Shown: positions 25,392-34,509, counted from the stretch's first letter. The stretch is DNA of 53,374 nucleotides from Pseudobacter sp. (GCA_017849455.1 JAFIGX010000023.1:1-53374); one strand, 5' to 3'. Notes: generated by a model not told the origin, from the letters alone. Numbers and translations: made by a program.

Positions 25392-25730
25392 TTACGCCCG
25401 CTTCCCTGAGAAAAGTTTCATCATCTCCTGCGAGCGCCATTCGGAATCGGCCTGGTCCAACATATTATGCAATTCCCGCAGTTCCCGCTGGCTCAGGAAC
25501 AGTTTCAATCCTTCACAGGGTGTTGGAATGATGACCGATTTGATGGTCGATTCGGTATTTGAATATTGTTCTATACGACAACCCTTGATATAAGCAATGA
25601 AATCTTCGAAATCGTCCCTGAATAAATTGATCAGCACATTACCAAAGCCGATCTGGAAATTCTCACAATGCATACAGCGGATCACATAACCCACTTTATC
25701 ATCATAAAACAAGGTTTGGTATTGACACAT
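25392..25730 (-). CDS. Small CxxC protein, last gene of the haem uptake operon
   Basis: A 112-residue protein of unknown function. I recall similar small proteins in Bacteroidota under a DUF6686-type label, but I cannot confirm this. It has no signal peptide or membrane segment, so it is probably cytosolic. It carries CMHC (C-x2-C) near residue 19, further cysteines near residues 2, 50 and 72, and the pattern CENFQIGFGNVLINL. It lies 43 bp behind hmuS on the same strand, so it is expressed with the uptake genes. A role in handling haem, iron or the iron released from haem would fit, but only position and cysteines suggest it. Confidence 0.75.
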   Translation of the reverse strand: MCQYQTLFYDDKVGYVIRCMHCENFQIGFGNVLINLFRDDFEDFIAYIKGCRIEQYSNTESTIKSVIIPTPCEGLKLFLSQRELRELHNMLDQADSEWRSQEMMKLFSGKRA

Positions 25731-25773
25731 GCGCTAAGAGATTTAAAGAGGTAAGGAGAATAAAGTGGTCTTG

Positions 25774-26808
25774 TTATTCAATGCTGGTGATGAAATGGGT
25801 CCATTCGGGCAATTCGGGAGAGCCGGGCTTCCGTTTGCCGAAGAATTGTACGATGAGATTGCCTTCGGCGTCGAATACTTCGAGAGAGTGGACGAGTCCA
25901 TCGACGGTTGGCTTTTTTACCATCCAGGTTTCTGCGATATGATCGAGGCGAAGGTGCAGGTTGAAAGCCGGGTCCATCACATTGATCCAGTTGGGTATCT
26001 CCATGATATTTTTTACAGGGCCGGTATGTATCTGGATATTCCCGTGGTTCGAAACGAAGACCATGATCTCCAGTTGTTGATCTGCGGCAAATTGAAGCAA
26101 TTGCTTTACGCTCCCATTGCTCACTTTGCGGGCGAACTCACCGGCAATATGAAGGGCATACGATCTCGATATATTGTATCTCTTCAACAGGGGAAAGAAA
26201 TCATGCGTGTCTTTCAATGCGCCCCACTCCTCCCTGAATACCATCACATCGACCGTTTCATCGGCATAGACATGCGGCGGAGGCGCTGGCAGGATCGTTA
26301 ATTCCATGCTCTGTTGGGGCATCGAGAAACTGCGCACCAGTTCCTCAAAGCCTTGTTCATTGCTTTCTGTTTGCAGGAATACTTTAACGACGGCCGTTCC
26401 CTGGTGATCGAAGACCTGGATAGATCTTTTAAATCCTGCTTCCTCAGCATTGAATACGGCAAAGGCAAAAGCCCAGCAGTGGAAAAGCATTCGCAGATCG
26501 ATGTCTTTTCCGACCACCACTCCTACATGCCGGCTATTAACGCTTACTTCTTCGAAAATGCCTTTACGTTCATGCACACAGCTTTCATTACGGGTGAGCA
26601 CCATCACATAACCCAGTTCGGGCATACGTTTCCATAGTTCCTGGAAACTGTCGTTCAGCCTGATCACGCTGCTGCCTGCAAAGGAAGCCAGGATCTCCGC
26701 TTCGGTGGTGCCCAGTTGTTTCGCTGCATCACGGATACGGACCCGCGGTTGTTCTTTATGAAAGCTGGTCCATTTATCTTTTAATGAAAAGTTGGCGGTA
26801 GTATTCAT
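25774..26808 (-). CDS. hmuS: HmuS/HemS-type cytoplasmic haem-handling protein
   Basis: A 344-residue cytosolic protein built of two related halves, as in the HemS/ChuS/HmuS family that binds imported haem and in some members degrades it to free iron. The N-terminal half begins RVRIRDAAKQLGTTEAEIL and carries MPELGYVMVLTRNESCVHER near residue 70, including the histidine region. The second half has the ALHIAGEFARKVSNGSVKQL and MVFVSNHGNIQIHTGPVKNI blocks. It follows hmuV by 13 bp. The length and order match the family; whether it cleaves haem or only stores it is not readable. Confidence 0.9.
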   Translation of the reverse strand: MNTTANFSLKDKWTSFHKEQPRVRIRDAAKQLGTTEAEILASFAGSSVIRLNDSFQELWKRMPELGYVMVLTRNESCVHERKGIFEEVSVNSRHVGVVVGKDIDLRMLFHCWAFAFAVFNAEEAGFKRSIQVFDHQGTAVVKVFLQTESNEQGFEELVRSFSMPQQSMELTILPAPPPHVYADETVDVMVFREEWGALKDTHDFFPLLKRYNISRSYALHIAGEFARKVSNGSVKQLLQFAADQQLEIMVFVSNHGNIQIHTGPVKNIMEIPNWINVMDPAFNLHLRLDHIAETWMVKKPTVDGLVHSLEVFDAEGNLIVQFFGKRKPGSPELPEWTHFITSIE

Positions 26809-26821
26809 ATTCTTTTATTTT

Positions 26822-27649
26822 TTATGATCTGATCAATGCGGGTTGGATGGCATGTGAAGCCGGCACCAGCACCGGGAAATCATAATTCTCCGGCTCCAGC
26901 ACTTCCACTTCCATGCCGTACGCTTCAGCGATAGAGGATGGTTTCAATACTTCGCGGGCTTTGCCCGATTTTATAAGACATCCTCTTTTCAACAATAGAA
27001 TAGTATCGGCGAACTGCGCAGCCAGGTTGAGGTCGTGCAGGATCACCACAACGGTATATCCCTGCCGCGAGAGCGCTCTTGCTTTCGATAAGCACAATTG
27101 CTGGTACAGCACATCCATGCTCGAAGTAGGTTCATCGAGCAACAATAATTTTCGGGTACTGCCCGGCATGCGGGAAACAGGATCGCGCAACTGGGCCAAC
27201 ACGCGGGCCATTTGAACCCGTTGCTGCTCGCCGCCGGAGAGGGCCTGGTAGGGCCGTTGAACGAGATGCTGCACCTGCATTTCTTCCATAGATTCCATCA
27301 CAATGCGGTGATCATCTGCCGAAGGGTGCGAGCGGTAATGCGGATAGCGCCCCATCATTACGATCTCTGCACAAGAGAATGCCAATCCCATTGCATATTG
27401 CTGCGATAGTACCGCGCGCATGGTGGCCAGTTGGGGCAATGGGGTCTTGTGGAGATCATGGTTATCGAGCATTACCTGTCCGATGGTAGGTTTTTGTTCA
27501 CCCGATAATATTTTCAGGAAACTGGATTTACCGGCTCCGTTCTGGCCAAGAACTACCGTCACCTCTCCCGGACCGATGGTAAAAGACAGTTTGTGCAAAA
27601 TAGGTTGCTGACCTATCCAATAAGAAATATGGTGTGCAGTGATGGTCAT
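26822..27649 (-). CDS. hmuV: Haemin ABC transporter ATPase
   Basis: A 275-residue ATPase of the HmuV/FecE type that powers haem import through HmuU. Walker A GQNGAGKSS is near residue 35, the signature LSGGEQQRVQMARV near 138, Walker B LLLDEPTSSMD near 168 and the H-loop VILHDLNLAAQF near 200. Its start overlaps the hmuU stop by four bases (ATGA), implying coupled translation. Confidence 0.93.
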   Translation of the reverse strand: MTITAHHISYWIGQQPILHKLSFTIGPGEVTVVLGQNGAGKSSFLKILSGEQKPTIGQVMLDNHDLHKTPLPQLATMRAVLSQQYAMGLAFSCAEIVMMGRYPHYRSHPSADDHRIVMESMEEMQVQHLVQRPYQALSGGEQQRVQMARVLAQLRDPVSRMPGSTRKLLLLDEPTSSMDVLYQQLCLSKARALSRQGYTVVVILHDLNLAAQFADTILLLKRGCLIKSGKAREVLKPSSIAEAYGMEVEVLEPENYDFPVLVPASHAIQPALIRS

Positions 27650-28698
27650 GCCAGGCTGCGTAATTGTTTTTTTTGTTTCAGTAAAAGCATGATGAACACC
27701 GGCGTGCCCAGTACAGCCGTAACGATCCCGATCGGCAGTTCAGCCGGTGCAATGATCGTTCTGCTTACCACATCAGCCAGCGTAAGCAGGGAGGCGCCGA
27801 ACAGGGCGCTGTTCACCAACAGTGAGCGATGGTCATTGCCGGTGATGCCGCGGATGATATGAGGCACTATCAATCCGACAAACCCAATGATCCCTGCCAC
27901 AGCCACACATGCCCCAACAGACAATGTGGCCAGTATGACGATGAGGGTCTTCAGTTTTTTTACGTTGATCCCGAGGTAAGCTGCTTCCTGCTCGCCCAGC
28001 GCAAATGCGTTCAGGGATTTCGCCAGTCGCGGTAACAACAATACCGGTATGGCGATAAATGGCAACAGGGTGAACACAACGGTCCAGGTAGCCCCACCCA
28101 AGCTTCCCATTGTCCAGAAAGTGGCATTTCGCAACTGTTCGTCATTGGCTACGAAAGTGATGAGGTCTGTCATGGCCCTGCAAAGTGCATTGAGGGCAAG
28201 GCCCGCCAGCAGCAGGGTGGCGAGCAGGGTCTTGCCGCCGATCCTTGAAAGCCTGAACACAATTAACGATGTAGCACATGCGCCGATGAAAGTGATGAGA
28301 TTGAGCAGGTAATACCTGGGCAGTAACGAATCAATATGTAAAACAGGGAGGGAGCTGATCAACACGATCACCAATACGGCACAGAGGGATGCGCCTGATG
28401 AAATACCGATCAGGCCGGGGTCGGCGAGTGGATTGCGGAACAGGCCCTGCATCGCCACACCGGAAATGGCCAGCCCGGTCCCTACCAGCATGCCCATTAT
28501 TACCCTGGGCAGGCGTATCTGCAGCAATACATTGGCCATACCCTCATCATAGCCGACAGGCAATTGTATGCCTGCCTGGTGTAACAGGATCGCAACTACC
28601 TGCTGCGGGGCGATGCGCATGGCGCCGATACCTGCTGCGAGTATCATTACAACGATGAGCAATACGATCAATGCTATGGTGGTCCATTTTCTTTTCAT
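27646..28698 (-). CDS. hmuU: Haemin ABC transporter permease
   Basis: A 350-residue FecCD-family permease with about ten hydrophobic segments that forms the inner-membrane channel for haem. Typical motifs are LQIRLPRVIMGMLVGTGLAI near residue 58, GLFRNPLADPGLIGISSGAS near 85, and the C-terminal GIIGFVGLIVPHIIRGITG block near 265, where the ATPase docks. It starts three bases after hmuT and overlaps hmuV. Confidence 0.93.
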   Translation of the reverse strand: MKRKWTTIALIVLLIVVMILAAGIGAMRIAPQQVVAILLHQAGIQLPVGYDEGMANVLLQIRLPRVIMGMLVGTGLAISGVAMQGLFRNPLADPGLIGISSGASLCAVLVIVLISSLPVLHIDSLLPRYYLLNLITFIGACATSLIVFRLSRIGGKTLLATLLLAGLALNALCRAMTDLITFVANDEQLRNATFWTMGSLGGATWTVVFTLLPFIAIPVLLLPRLAKSLNAFALGEQEAAYLGINVKKLKTLIVILATLSVGACVAVAGIIGFVGLIVPHIIRGITGNDHRSLLVNSALFGASLLTLADVVSRTIIAPAELPIGIVTAVLGTPVFIMLLLKQKKQLRSLA

Positions 28699-28701
28699 CT
28701 G

Positions 28702-29523
28702 TTATCCGCTGATTTTCTTCCTCAATTCCTGCAACCCTTCCGGCAGTTGCAGGCCGAAGCCTGCAAACAGGTGACCATTCATGGAAATGATCTTCCTGTT
28801 TTTGCCGGCATTGGTCATACTCACGCCGGGCACTTTCAACATTCCTTCGATACCTCCCACGCTTTGCAGTCCGCTGTCGAAAAGCAGGATCACATCCGGG
28901 TTGGAAGCCACCAGTGATTCGGCGGATAATGGTTTGAACTCGTTTAGCTCGGCCATGGCATTGGTGGCGCCAGATAATTCTATCATCGCTGCCGGGGAGG
29001 TGCCTTTGCCGCAGACTGTCATGGAGCCGGTGCCTCTCGCATACACGAAGAGCACTCTTTTATCGAGATGGGTTAGTGGAATGGTTGCGAGACGTTTGTT
29101 GAAGTCGGCCAACAATTGTTTGCCCTTCTCCATCGTGGAGGTCAGGCCGGCCAGTTCCAATAGTAACTGACGTGTTCCTTCGGGCGAATAGGTTTGTTTC
29201 ACGAGTTGCACTGTTACTTTCGCAGCCTTGAGCTGTTCTACCAGTTCGGGTTTTATTTCTTCAGGTATTCCGATCACGAGGGTTGGCCTTAACGACAGAA
29301 CGCCTTCTGCCGAGATATTGCGATTATGCCCCACTTTCGGTTTCTGTTGAATGGATGCCGGGTAAGTGCTTGTCACATCCACTCCCACGATCTGCTGCTC
29401 CAGCCCCAGTGCGCACAGCATTTCACTGACCGTTCCATTGAGCGATACAATGCGTTGCTGTGCGCGGGCGATGTTTGCAGCGATAAGGGATAATGCAAAA
29501 AAGATTATTTGAAATGGTTTCAC
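28702..29523 (-). CDS. hmuT: Haemin-binding periplasmic protein
   Basis: A 273-residue class III solute-binding protein. The first ~21 residues (MKPFQIIFFALSLIAANIAR, then AQ) are a signal peptide. The two lobes of the fold are joined by a helix near residue 125, with the FVYARGTGSMTVCGKGT segment near 153 and the PDVILLFDSGL block near 217. It would take haem from the outer-membrane receptor and hand it to HmuU. Its place directly before hmuU and hmuV assigns it to haem rather than siderophore uptake. Confidence 0.9.
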   Translation of the reverse strand: MKPFQIIFFALSLIAANIARAQQRIVSLNGTVSEMLCALGLEQQIVGVDVTSTYPASIQQKPKVGHNRNISAEGVLSLRPTLVIGIPEEIKPELVEQLKAAKVTVQLVKQTYSPEGTRQLLLELAGLTSTMEKGKQLLADFNKRLATIPLTHLDKRVLFVYARGTGSMTVCGKGTSPAAMIELSGATNAMAELNEFKPLSAESLVASNPDVILLFDSGLQSVGGIEGMLKVPGVSMTNAGKNRKIISMNGHLFAGFGLQLPEGLQELRKKISG

Positions 29524-29555
29524 TGTCTTTTGATTATAGATGATCGATGGTATTT

Positions 29556-30950
29556 TTAAGCGCCTTTCTTCACCAGTTTATATTCAATGTTCGGATAGCC
29601 GCGTTTGCCGCCATCTACGGCCTGTGAATGGAAATTCAGGAATTTCAGTTTGTAGACATTGCCTGCCTGATCTTTTACAGCATAGAACCGGTCTGGCTTG
29701 ACACCAATAGTGCCGGTAGTTGCCCTCCATTTGGAACCGATCGCATCGCGTTTCGTACTGAAACTGGTAGTGGCGATATTGCTTTCTGCATAGTCGTTGT
29801 AACTGACTGTACTGGTCATTACTTCGGCTACCTGAACGCTACCCTGGCGATTGATGAATACGAGGTCAGAGAAACCATAAGGGATGAAGTTGCCGCTGCC
29901 GGGTGGGTTGTCGGTCCTGTAGATGCTCCAGGTCCACTCGATATCCCAGCGATTGCTGGCAGGTTCTACTTCCACGGCTCCATTCTCGAAGGAGATGAAA
30001 CGGAAGTTATAGGCAGCATTTTTATTGATGATCATAGTTTGGAAACTCGTAGCGTCGATGTTGGCATACTGAAGTGTATAACCGGTAGCAGTACGAAGCA
30101 CGCGCACCTTTTTCAGGTCGGCCGGGGCGGGGGCTGCGCCGGTAGCACCTGCGCGACTGATCACATATACTTTATTATCTGCATCGTTGGCAGATATTTC
30201 AGGAATAGCCGTTTTGGTAAGGTCACCTTCCACATCATCGATGAGCGACATGGTGCCAGCACCCAGGCCAATGGCAAGGTTGGCAGTATTCACATCAGCG
30301 GCAGTGACCTGGTTGATATCGGTCTTATTCACCGCTGTTACAGTATAGGCCGCAGCATTGTTGATGATCACCCGGAAGGTTGAACCAGCATAGAATCCTA
30401 AGTCCCAGCTCTTACGCTCGATAGAAGTTTGTGCGTTGTTACTGAGGTCTACATACACAGAATTGATGGCGGAAGCCCCACCGGTACCCCCATTCAATTC
30501 CATCGTAGAGCCTGTGGACACGATGGAAGAGAATTTAAGATTCAGTTTGGAAGTCTGCCCGATCAATACCGGACTTCCGGCAGTTTTGATCGTGAACTCC
30601 ACGCTTTCATCGCCATTCAAGAGAGCACCGGCACTCTTTGTTACCTTGAAAGAACTTTCGCTGCTTCCGGCAGGGATGGACAAAGAAATAGTTCCATTGC
30701 TGGCAGCAGGTGTGGTAGAGTATTTCGTGCCATAAACAATGCCATTCTCTTTGAGCTCGATGGTGACGGGAACAGCAATATCTGTACTGCGCGATAATTT
30801 TACTTTGATGGTTATTTCTGCTTTATCAGATTCCAATCCCTGTTCGGAGGCTTCGAACTGGGCCAGGTTATCGGGCAAAGGGGGATCGCTTTTCTTACAG
30901 GATGCGAAGATTGTGGCTGCGATCATCAGGGCGACTAATAGTTTGTTCAT
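29556..30950 (-). CDS. HmuY-family haem-binding lipoprotein with extra N-terminal domain
   Basis: The 464-residue protein has a lipoprotein signal (MNKLLVALMIAATIFASCKK with cysteine in ASC). Residues ~30-140 look like a Calx-beta-type repeat domain (VTIELKENGIVYGTKYST and SIPAGSSESSFKVTKS). Residues ~150-464 match HmuY, which in Porphyromonas gingivalis captures haem outside the cell; seen here are RKSWDLGFYAGSTFRVII near 178 and the WDIEWTWSIYRTD block near 338. HmuY proteins are usually around 200-220 residues, so this is a longer form. It is placed between the receptor and HmuT and probably passes haem to the receptor. Confidence 0.85.
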   Translation of the reverse strand: MNKLLVALMIAATIFASCKKSDPPLPDNLAQFEASEQGLESDKAEITIKVKLSRSTDIAVPVTIELKENGIVYGTKYSTTPAASNGTISLSIPAGSSESSFKVTKSAGALLNGDESVEFTIKTAGSPVLIGQTSKLNLKFSSIVSTGSTMELNGGTGGASAINSVYVDLSNNAQTSIERKSWDLGFYAGSTFRVIINNAAAYTVTAVNKTDINQVTAADVNTANLAIGLGAGTMSLIDDVEGDLTKTAIPEISANDADNKVYVISRAGATGAAPAPADLKKVRVLRTATGYTLQYANIDATSFQTMIINKNAAYNFRFISFENGAVEVEPASNRWDIEWTWSIYRTDNPPGSGNFIPYGFSDLVFINRQGSVQVAEVMTSTVSYNDYAESNIATTSFSTKRDAIGSKWRATTGTIGVKPDRFYAVKDQAGNVYKLKFLNFHSQAVDGGKRGYPNIEYKLVKKGA

Positions 30951-30975
30951 AACGGTGTTTATTATGGTGTAGTTG

Positions 30976-33045
30976 TTATTTATTCCATTGAAAATTCAAT
31001 CCCACAAAATAGGAGCGGCCATAACTGAGTGGCACATCGCCACCCGTACTATGCGCTCCACCTGTATCGCCGATGGTATTGGCAAGCGTGGTGACATCGA
31101 AAATATTCTTGACGCCTCCGCTCAGCGTCACCCATTTTGTAACGGATTTATTCACGGTAAGATCGGCCCAGTGGAAAGAAGCGGTTTCAGCCAGACTGGC
31201 TACAGTTTGCCCGTTCCTGACCACCGCCTGGTAAACAGGTTTCTTTCCGGTGAACTTATAGAACAGGCTCAGCTTTGTGCCGATCTTCCGGAGATCATAA
31301 GTGATCGTTGAATTCAGTTCGGGCGACCAGGTGAAATCGGGCAGATTCGACTTGGCAAAACTGCTATCGGCTGAAAGCCTGTTGTAACGGCCAATATAGG
31401 AGAAGCCGATAGTTGCCTGCAGATCTTTCCAGTAAATGGTTTGAGTAAAAGTTCCGCCGGTGGTCCTGAACTTGTCGATGTTGATATAGGTCATGGTATC
31501 CGGACTGGCGGCCGCATAACCGAAATTGATCTGGTCCCTGAAATCATTGTAGAAAGCACCCAGCGTAGAACGCAGACGCAGTGGGCCTTTCACAGTGGGT
31601 TGCCAGGTAAGCGATCCGTTGAAGCTATTGGAATGTTCTGCTTTGAGGTTGGGATTGCCTTTGATGGAATGACTGGCATCGAAGAAATAAAAATACAGCT
31701 CGCGCAGGGCCGGGGAGCGGAACCCGCGTGCATAGGCCAGCCGGAGATCGAGATGTTCATTCAGATCGAATTTGGTATTGATACTGGGAATAACGGGTGG
31801 GGCATCGTATACGGAGTTTTTGATAAGGCGAACTCCCGGCCGGATATTGATGCCCGGTAGTGGCCTGATCTCACCGGAGAGGAAAAATGCATAATCATCG
31901 ATGGAGGGAGTACCCATGATCCTGGCGCCGGTAGCTTTTTCCCGGTTGATATCTATGCCCGGTTGCAATGCGATCTTTTCCGATAATTTATATTGTGCTG
32001 AAAGCCGCAATACCATGCTGTTGAAGCTGGCCTTATCCTGCTCACCCTGTCCGGTCGATAAAGTACGTTTGCCGGTGGCAAGATCGATGATGGTGGTTTG
32101 CGTACGTCGTGAATAATCTGTATAGGCCGCGATGCCGGAGAATTGTAACCTGTCGTGTACCCTCCATTCAGCCTGGGCCTGGTGCATATAGCGATCGCTG
32201 AAGAACCGTTGATCGGGTGCTGTATTGGTGCTGGTGGAAATGGGGCCATTGTTCAGGATGGTCTCATCGAGCAGGTCGAAGCGGTACCAGGCATGCCATC
32301 CTGCTTTGCGGAAGCCTACTCTTGCGTGGGCCAGCCATTGTTCTTTGGGATGCCATTCCCTTTTCGTGCTGGTCGTATCGCGCCCTTCCTTCCATCCTCC
32401 AAAATCATTGTGCGATCCTCCCGCACTGAAATACCAGGCTTTCTTTTGCCAGCTTATCCCCAGGGATTGGTTATGCATGCCTTTATTAAGGAGTGGGTTA
32501 TATTCATTGCCGGCTGTTTCTTCCTGTATTCTTGCAGTAATGGAAAGCGAAGAACGGCCCGGTCTTTTGGTGATGACATTGATAACCCCTGCCAGTGCGT
32601 CGGAACCATACATCACAGACATAGGGCCTTCCACGATCTCGATCCTTTCGATGCTGTTGATATCGATCTGGTTGAGGCTTTCGCGGGTATCTCCCCGGTC
32701 GACCATGGGCACTCCATCGAGTAAGATCTTTACGTTCCTGCCCGACATGCCCATCAGTTCTATGTCCGTTGTACCCAGGGTGCGATCGTTGGAGAACCGG
32801 ATGCCCAGTTCATTATTGAGTACGCCGGTAAGATTGGTAGCACCTTGCAGGCGGATGCGTTCGGCACTGATGGTCCGCACCTGGTAAACTGATTTTTTGA
32901 GGGATTGAGGTTCATACTGACCTGTTACCACCACTTCCTGTAATTCCCTGACCCTGATCTGCGCTGTATCCTGGGCAATACCAGGCAGGCGCAGCAGGGT
33001 CAGCAGAAGGAACAGGCCGGCATGGCCATATTTTTTATTGGGCAT
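30976..33045 (-). CDS. hmuR: TonB-dependent haem receptor (HmuR type)
   Basis: A 689-residue outer-membrane receptor. It has a signal peptide ending GIAQ, a TonB box ELQEVVVTG near residue 33, a plug domain (about 50-170, with LLDGVPMVDRGD and IEIVEGPMSVMYGSDALAGV) and a 22-strand-type barrel ending in FVGLNFQWNK. Near residues 440-463 there are FRSPALRELY and NPNLKAE motifs, like the FRAP and NPDL motifs of haem receptors, with a histidine between them. It is the first gene of the operon that also encodes HmuY-, T-, U-, V- and S-like proteins, which makes haem the likely substrate. Confidence 0.92.
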   Translation of the reverse strand: MPNKKYGHAGLFLLLTLLRLPGIAQDTAQIRVRELQEVVVTGQYEPQSLKKSVYQVRTISAERIRLQGATNLTGVLNNELGIRFSNDRTLGTTDIELMGMSGRNVKILLDGVPMVDRGDTRESLNQIDINSIERIEIVEGPMSVMYGSDALAGVINVITKRPGRSSLSITARIQEETAGNEYNPLLNKGMHNQSLGISWQKKAWYFSAGGSHNDFGGWKEGRDTTSTKREWHPKEQWLAHARVGFRKAGWHAWYRFDLLDETILNNGPISTSTNTAPDQRFFSDRYMHQAQAEWRVHDRLQFSGIAAYTDYSRRTQTTIIDLATGKRTLSTGQGEQDKASFNSMVLRLSAQYKLSEKIALQPGIDINREKATGARIMGTPSIDDYAFFLSGEIRPLPGINIRPGVRLIKNSVYDAPPVIPSINTKFDLNEHLDLRLAYARGFRSPALRELYFYFFDASHSIKGNPNLKAEHSNSFNGSLTWQPTVKGPLRLRSTLGAFYNDFRDQINFGYAAASPDTMTYINIDKFRTTGGTFTQTIYWKDLQATIGFSYIGRYNRLSADSSFAKSNLPDFTWSPELNSTITYDLRKIGTKLSLFYKFTGKKPVYQAVVRNGQTVASLAETASFHWADLTVNKSVTKWVTLSGGVKNIFDVTTLANTIGDTGGAHSTGGDVPLSYGRSYFVGLNFQWNK

Positions 33046-33546
33046 TGTTCAGGAGTTTAATATATATAACGTTTATATACAAACGAATACAATCAAATAA
33101 GTGTTCAGTTGATTATCCGGGTGGTCAGTAAGTTGGATGTAAACTCAGTTCCAGGCAGGGTAGAACTGGCCTGTCATAATGTGGAGACACAAAAGTATAA
33201 TACGGTCGGGGAGAAGGTTTACTGAAAAGGGAAAACGAGGTTACGCAAAGCGGAAGGAGTTTTTTCACCACGAAGACATTTACTACAAAGGCGCGAAATT
33301 TATTTACCACTTATTTACCACAAAGGCACGAAGGCACAAAGGATAGGAGGTGTAAGATTTGATCAGCACTGCCGGAGGTAGCTTCGTGCCTTGATAGGGG
33401 TTTCGGATTTTTGTGATATTGGTCTCTTTATGAGTGCACAAAGGCAGGCTGATATATAGTAGGTAGTCTTTTCATTGGAAAGTCCTCCATCCTTTCCTTT
33501 GTGCCTTCGTGCCTTTGTGGTAAACCAATATGGATAGAATGCCAGA
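33046..33546. repeat. Intergenic region with 30-bp inverted repeat and degenerate copies
   Basis: There is no gene here. Bases 33314-33343 (TTTACCACAAAGGCACGAAG then GCACAAAGGA) and 33495-33524 are perfect reverse complements with 151 bp between. Worn copies of the same motif occur at 33264-33297, 33382-33392 and 33434-33446. The motif is of a kind found dispersed in many environmental bacterial genomes. The right arm lies 22 bases behind the araC stop. The 33046-33110 part should hold the receptor promoter. Confidence 0.8.
33070..33085. promoter_or_regulatory. Palindrome upstream of the haem receptor
   Basis: CGTTTATATACAAACG is palindromic at 14 of 16 positions and lies 24-40 bases before the receptor ATG (33045). 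It is AT-rich and placed where a repressor or activator could control the operon. No match to a known box was recognised. Confidence 0.4.
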
Positions 33547-34500
33547 CTAATGCAACAATAACTCACAAGGCTTCAACCCCGTGTGCTTCTTGAAAGCGGT
33601 GGAGAAATGGGAAATGGAAGAATAGCCCAGCATCATGGAAACCTCTGTTACGCTCAACCCTTTTTCATATAAGAGATAACGTGCATGTTCCATGCGCTGG
33701 CTCTGATAGAAATCGAAGACAGTAGTGCCGAAAAGTTCTTTGAAACCTTTTTTCAGGTAGCATTCATTGATAGCCACTTTACGGCTAAGCTCCTTGATGG
33801 TGATGGGCTCACCGATATGTTGCAATAAGATCTCACGGGCCTTTACGATCTTGTCGCGGTCTGCTTCATTGGCCAGGAACTTGCATTGGAAGGATTCGAT
33901 GGCTTTATCGCCTTTCTCATCACCCAGCATACATTCCAGGCTATAGAGGAGCAGCATCTGGATCTGGGCATTGATATAGATATTTTCCAGGCTATCGGTA
34001 TAGGTATGGTTCAGCAATGCCTCCAATACCATCCTCGTTCTTCCGCAAAGCGGCAGGAGCTTTGAAAAAGAAGAGGGATGTTTGAAATGGAGAATATCTT
34101 CTGTGACGGTACTATTGGACGGAGCCGATTTTACGAACTGGGATAAATGGACAGGTGAGAAGCGGAAGCTCAGAACGTCCATGGTCTCTACCCTGTCGCT
34201 GCAGGCACGGGAGGTGCCCAGCCTGCACTGGTCGCATTCCTTTTCCTTCTGACGGCAGTATACATTGCCGGCAATGCAAAACTTCAGCTCCAGGTAATTT
34301 TCACGGGGATCATTTTTACGGAAATGGTATACCATCATGCCGGTATCATCGAAGCTCCATTGAGGATGTTTCTCGTAACGGCTGATCACATACTGTACTG
34401 AACCGGGGATCTGTTGCTCTTTTTCCTGCAACAGCACCATCTGGTCGAGCATCATCGGTTGCCTGTACGCAAAAGCCAGTATGTCGGGAGGGTTGTGCAT
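33547..34500 (-). CDS. AraC-family transcriptional regulator with cysteine cluster
   Basis: From the ATG at 34500 (MHNPPDILAFAYRQP) the protein has 317 residues; a longer frame starts at a TTG inside a promoter-like box. The last ~100 residues form a two-helix-turn-helix AraC DNA-binding domain (ITIKELSRKVAINECYLKKG and the C-terminal VTEVSMMLGYSSISHFSTAF). It resembles PchR-type regulators of iron and siderophore uptake. Five cysteines cluster near residues 75, 82, 89, 92 and 100 in the sensing half, a possible metal, haem or redox site. Its position directly upstream of the haem receptor on the same strand suggests it controls that operon. Confidence 0.88.
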   Translation of the reverse strand: MHNPPDILAFAYRQPMMLDQMVLLQEKEQQIPGSVQYVISRYEKHPQWSFDDTGMMVYHFRKNDPRENYLELKFCIAGNVYCRQKEKECDQCRLGTSRACSDRVETMDVLSFRFSPVHLSQFVKSAPSNSTVTEDILHFKHPSSFSKLLPLCGRTRMVLEALLNHTYTDSLENIYINAQIQMLLLYSLECMLGDEKGDKAIESFQCKFLANEADRDKIVKAREILLQHIGEPITIKELSRKVAINECYLKKGFKELFGTTVFDFYQSQRMEHARYLLYEKGLSVTEVSMMLGYSSISHFSTAFKKHTGLKPCELLLH

Positions 34501-34509
34501 AACGCCGTG

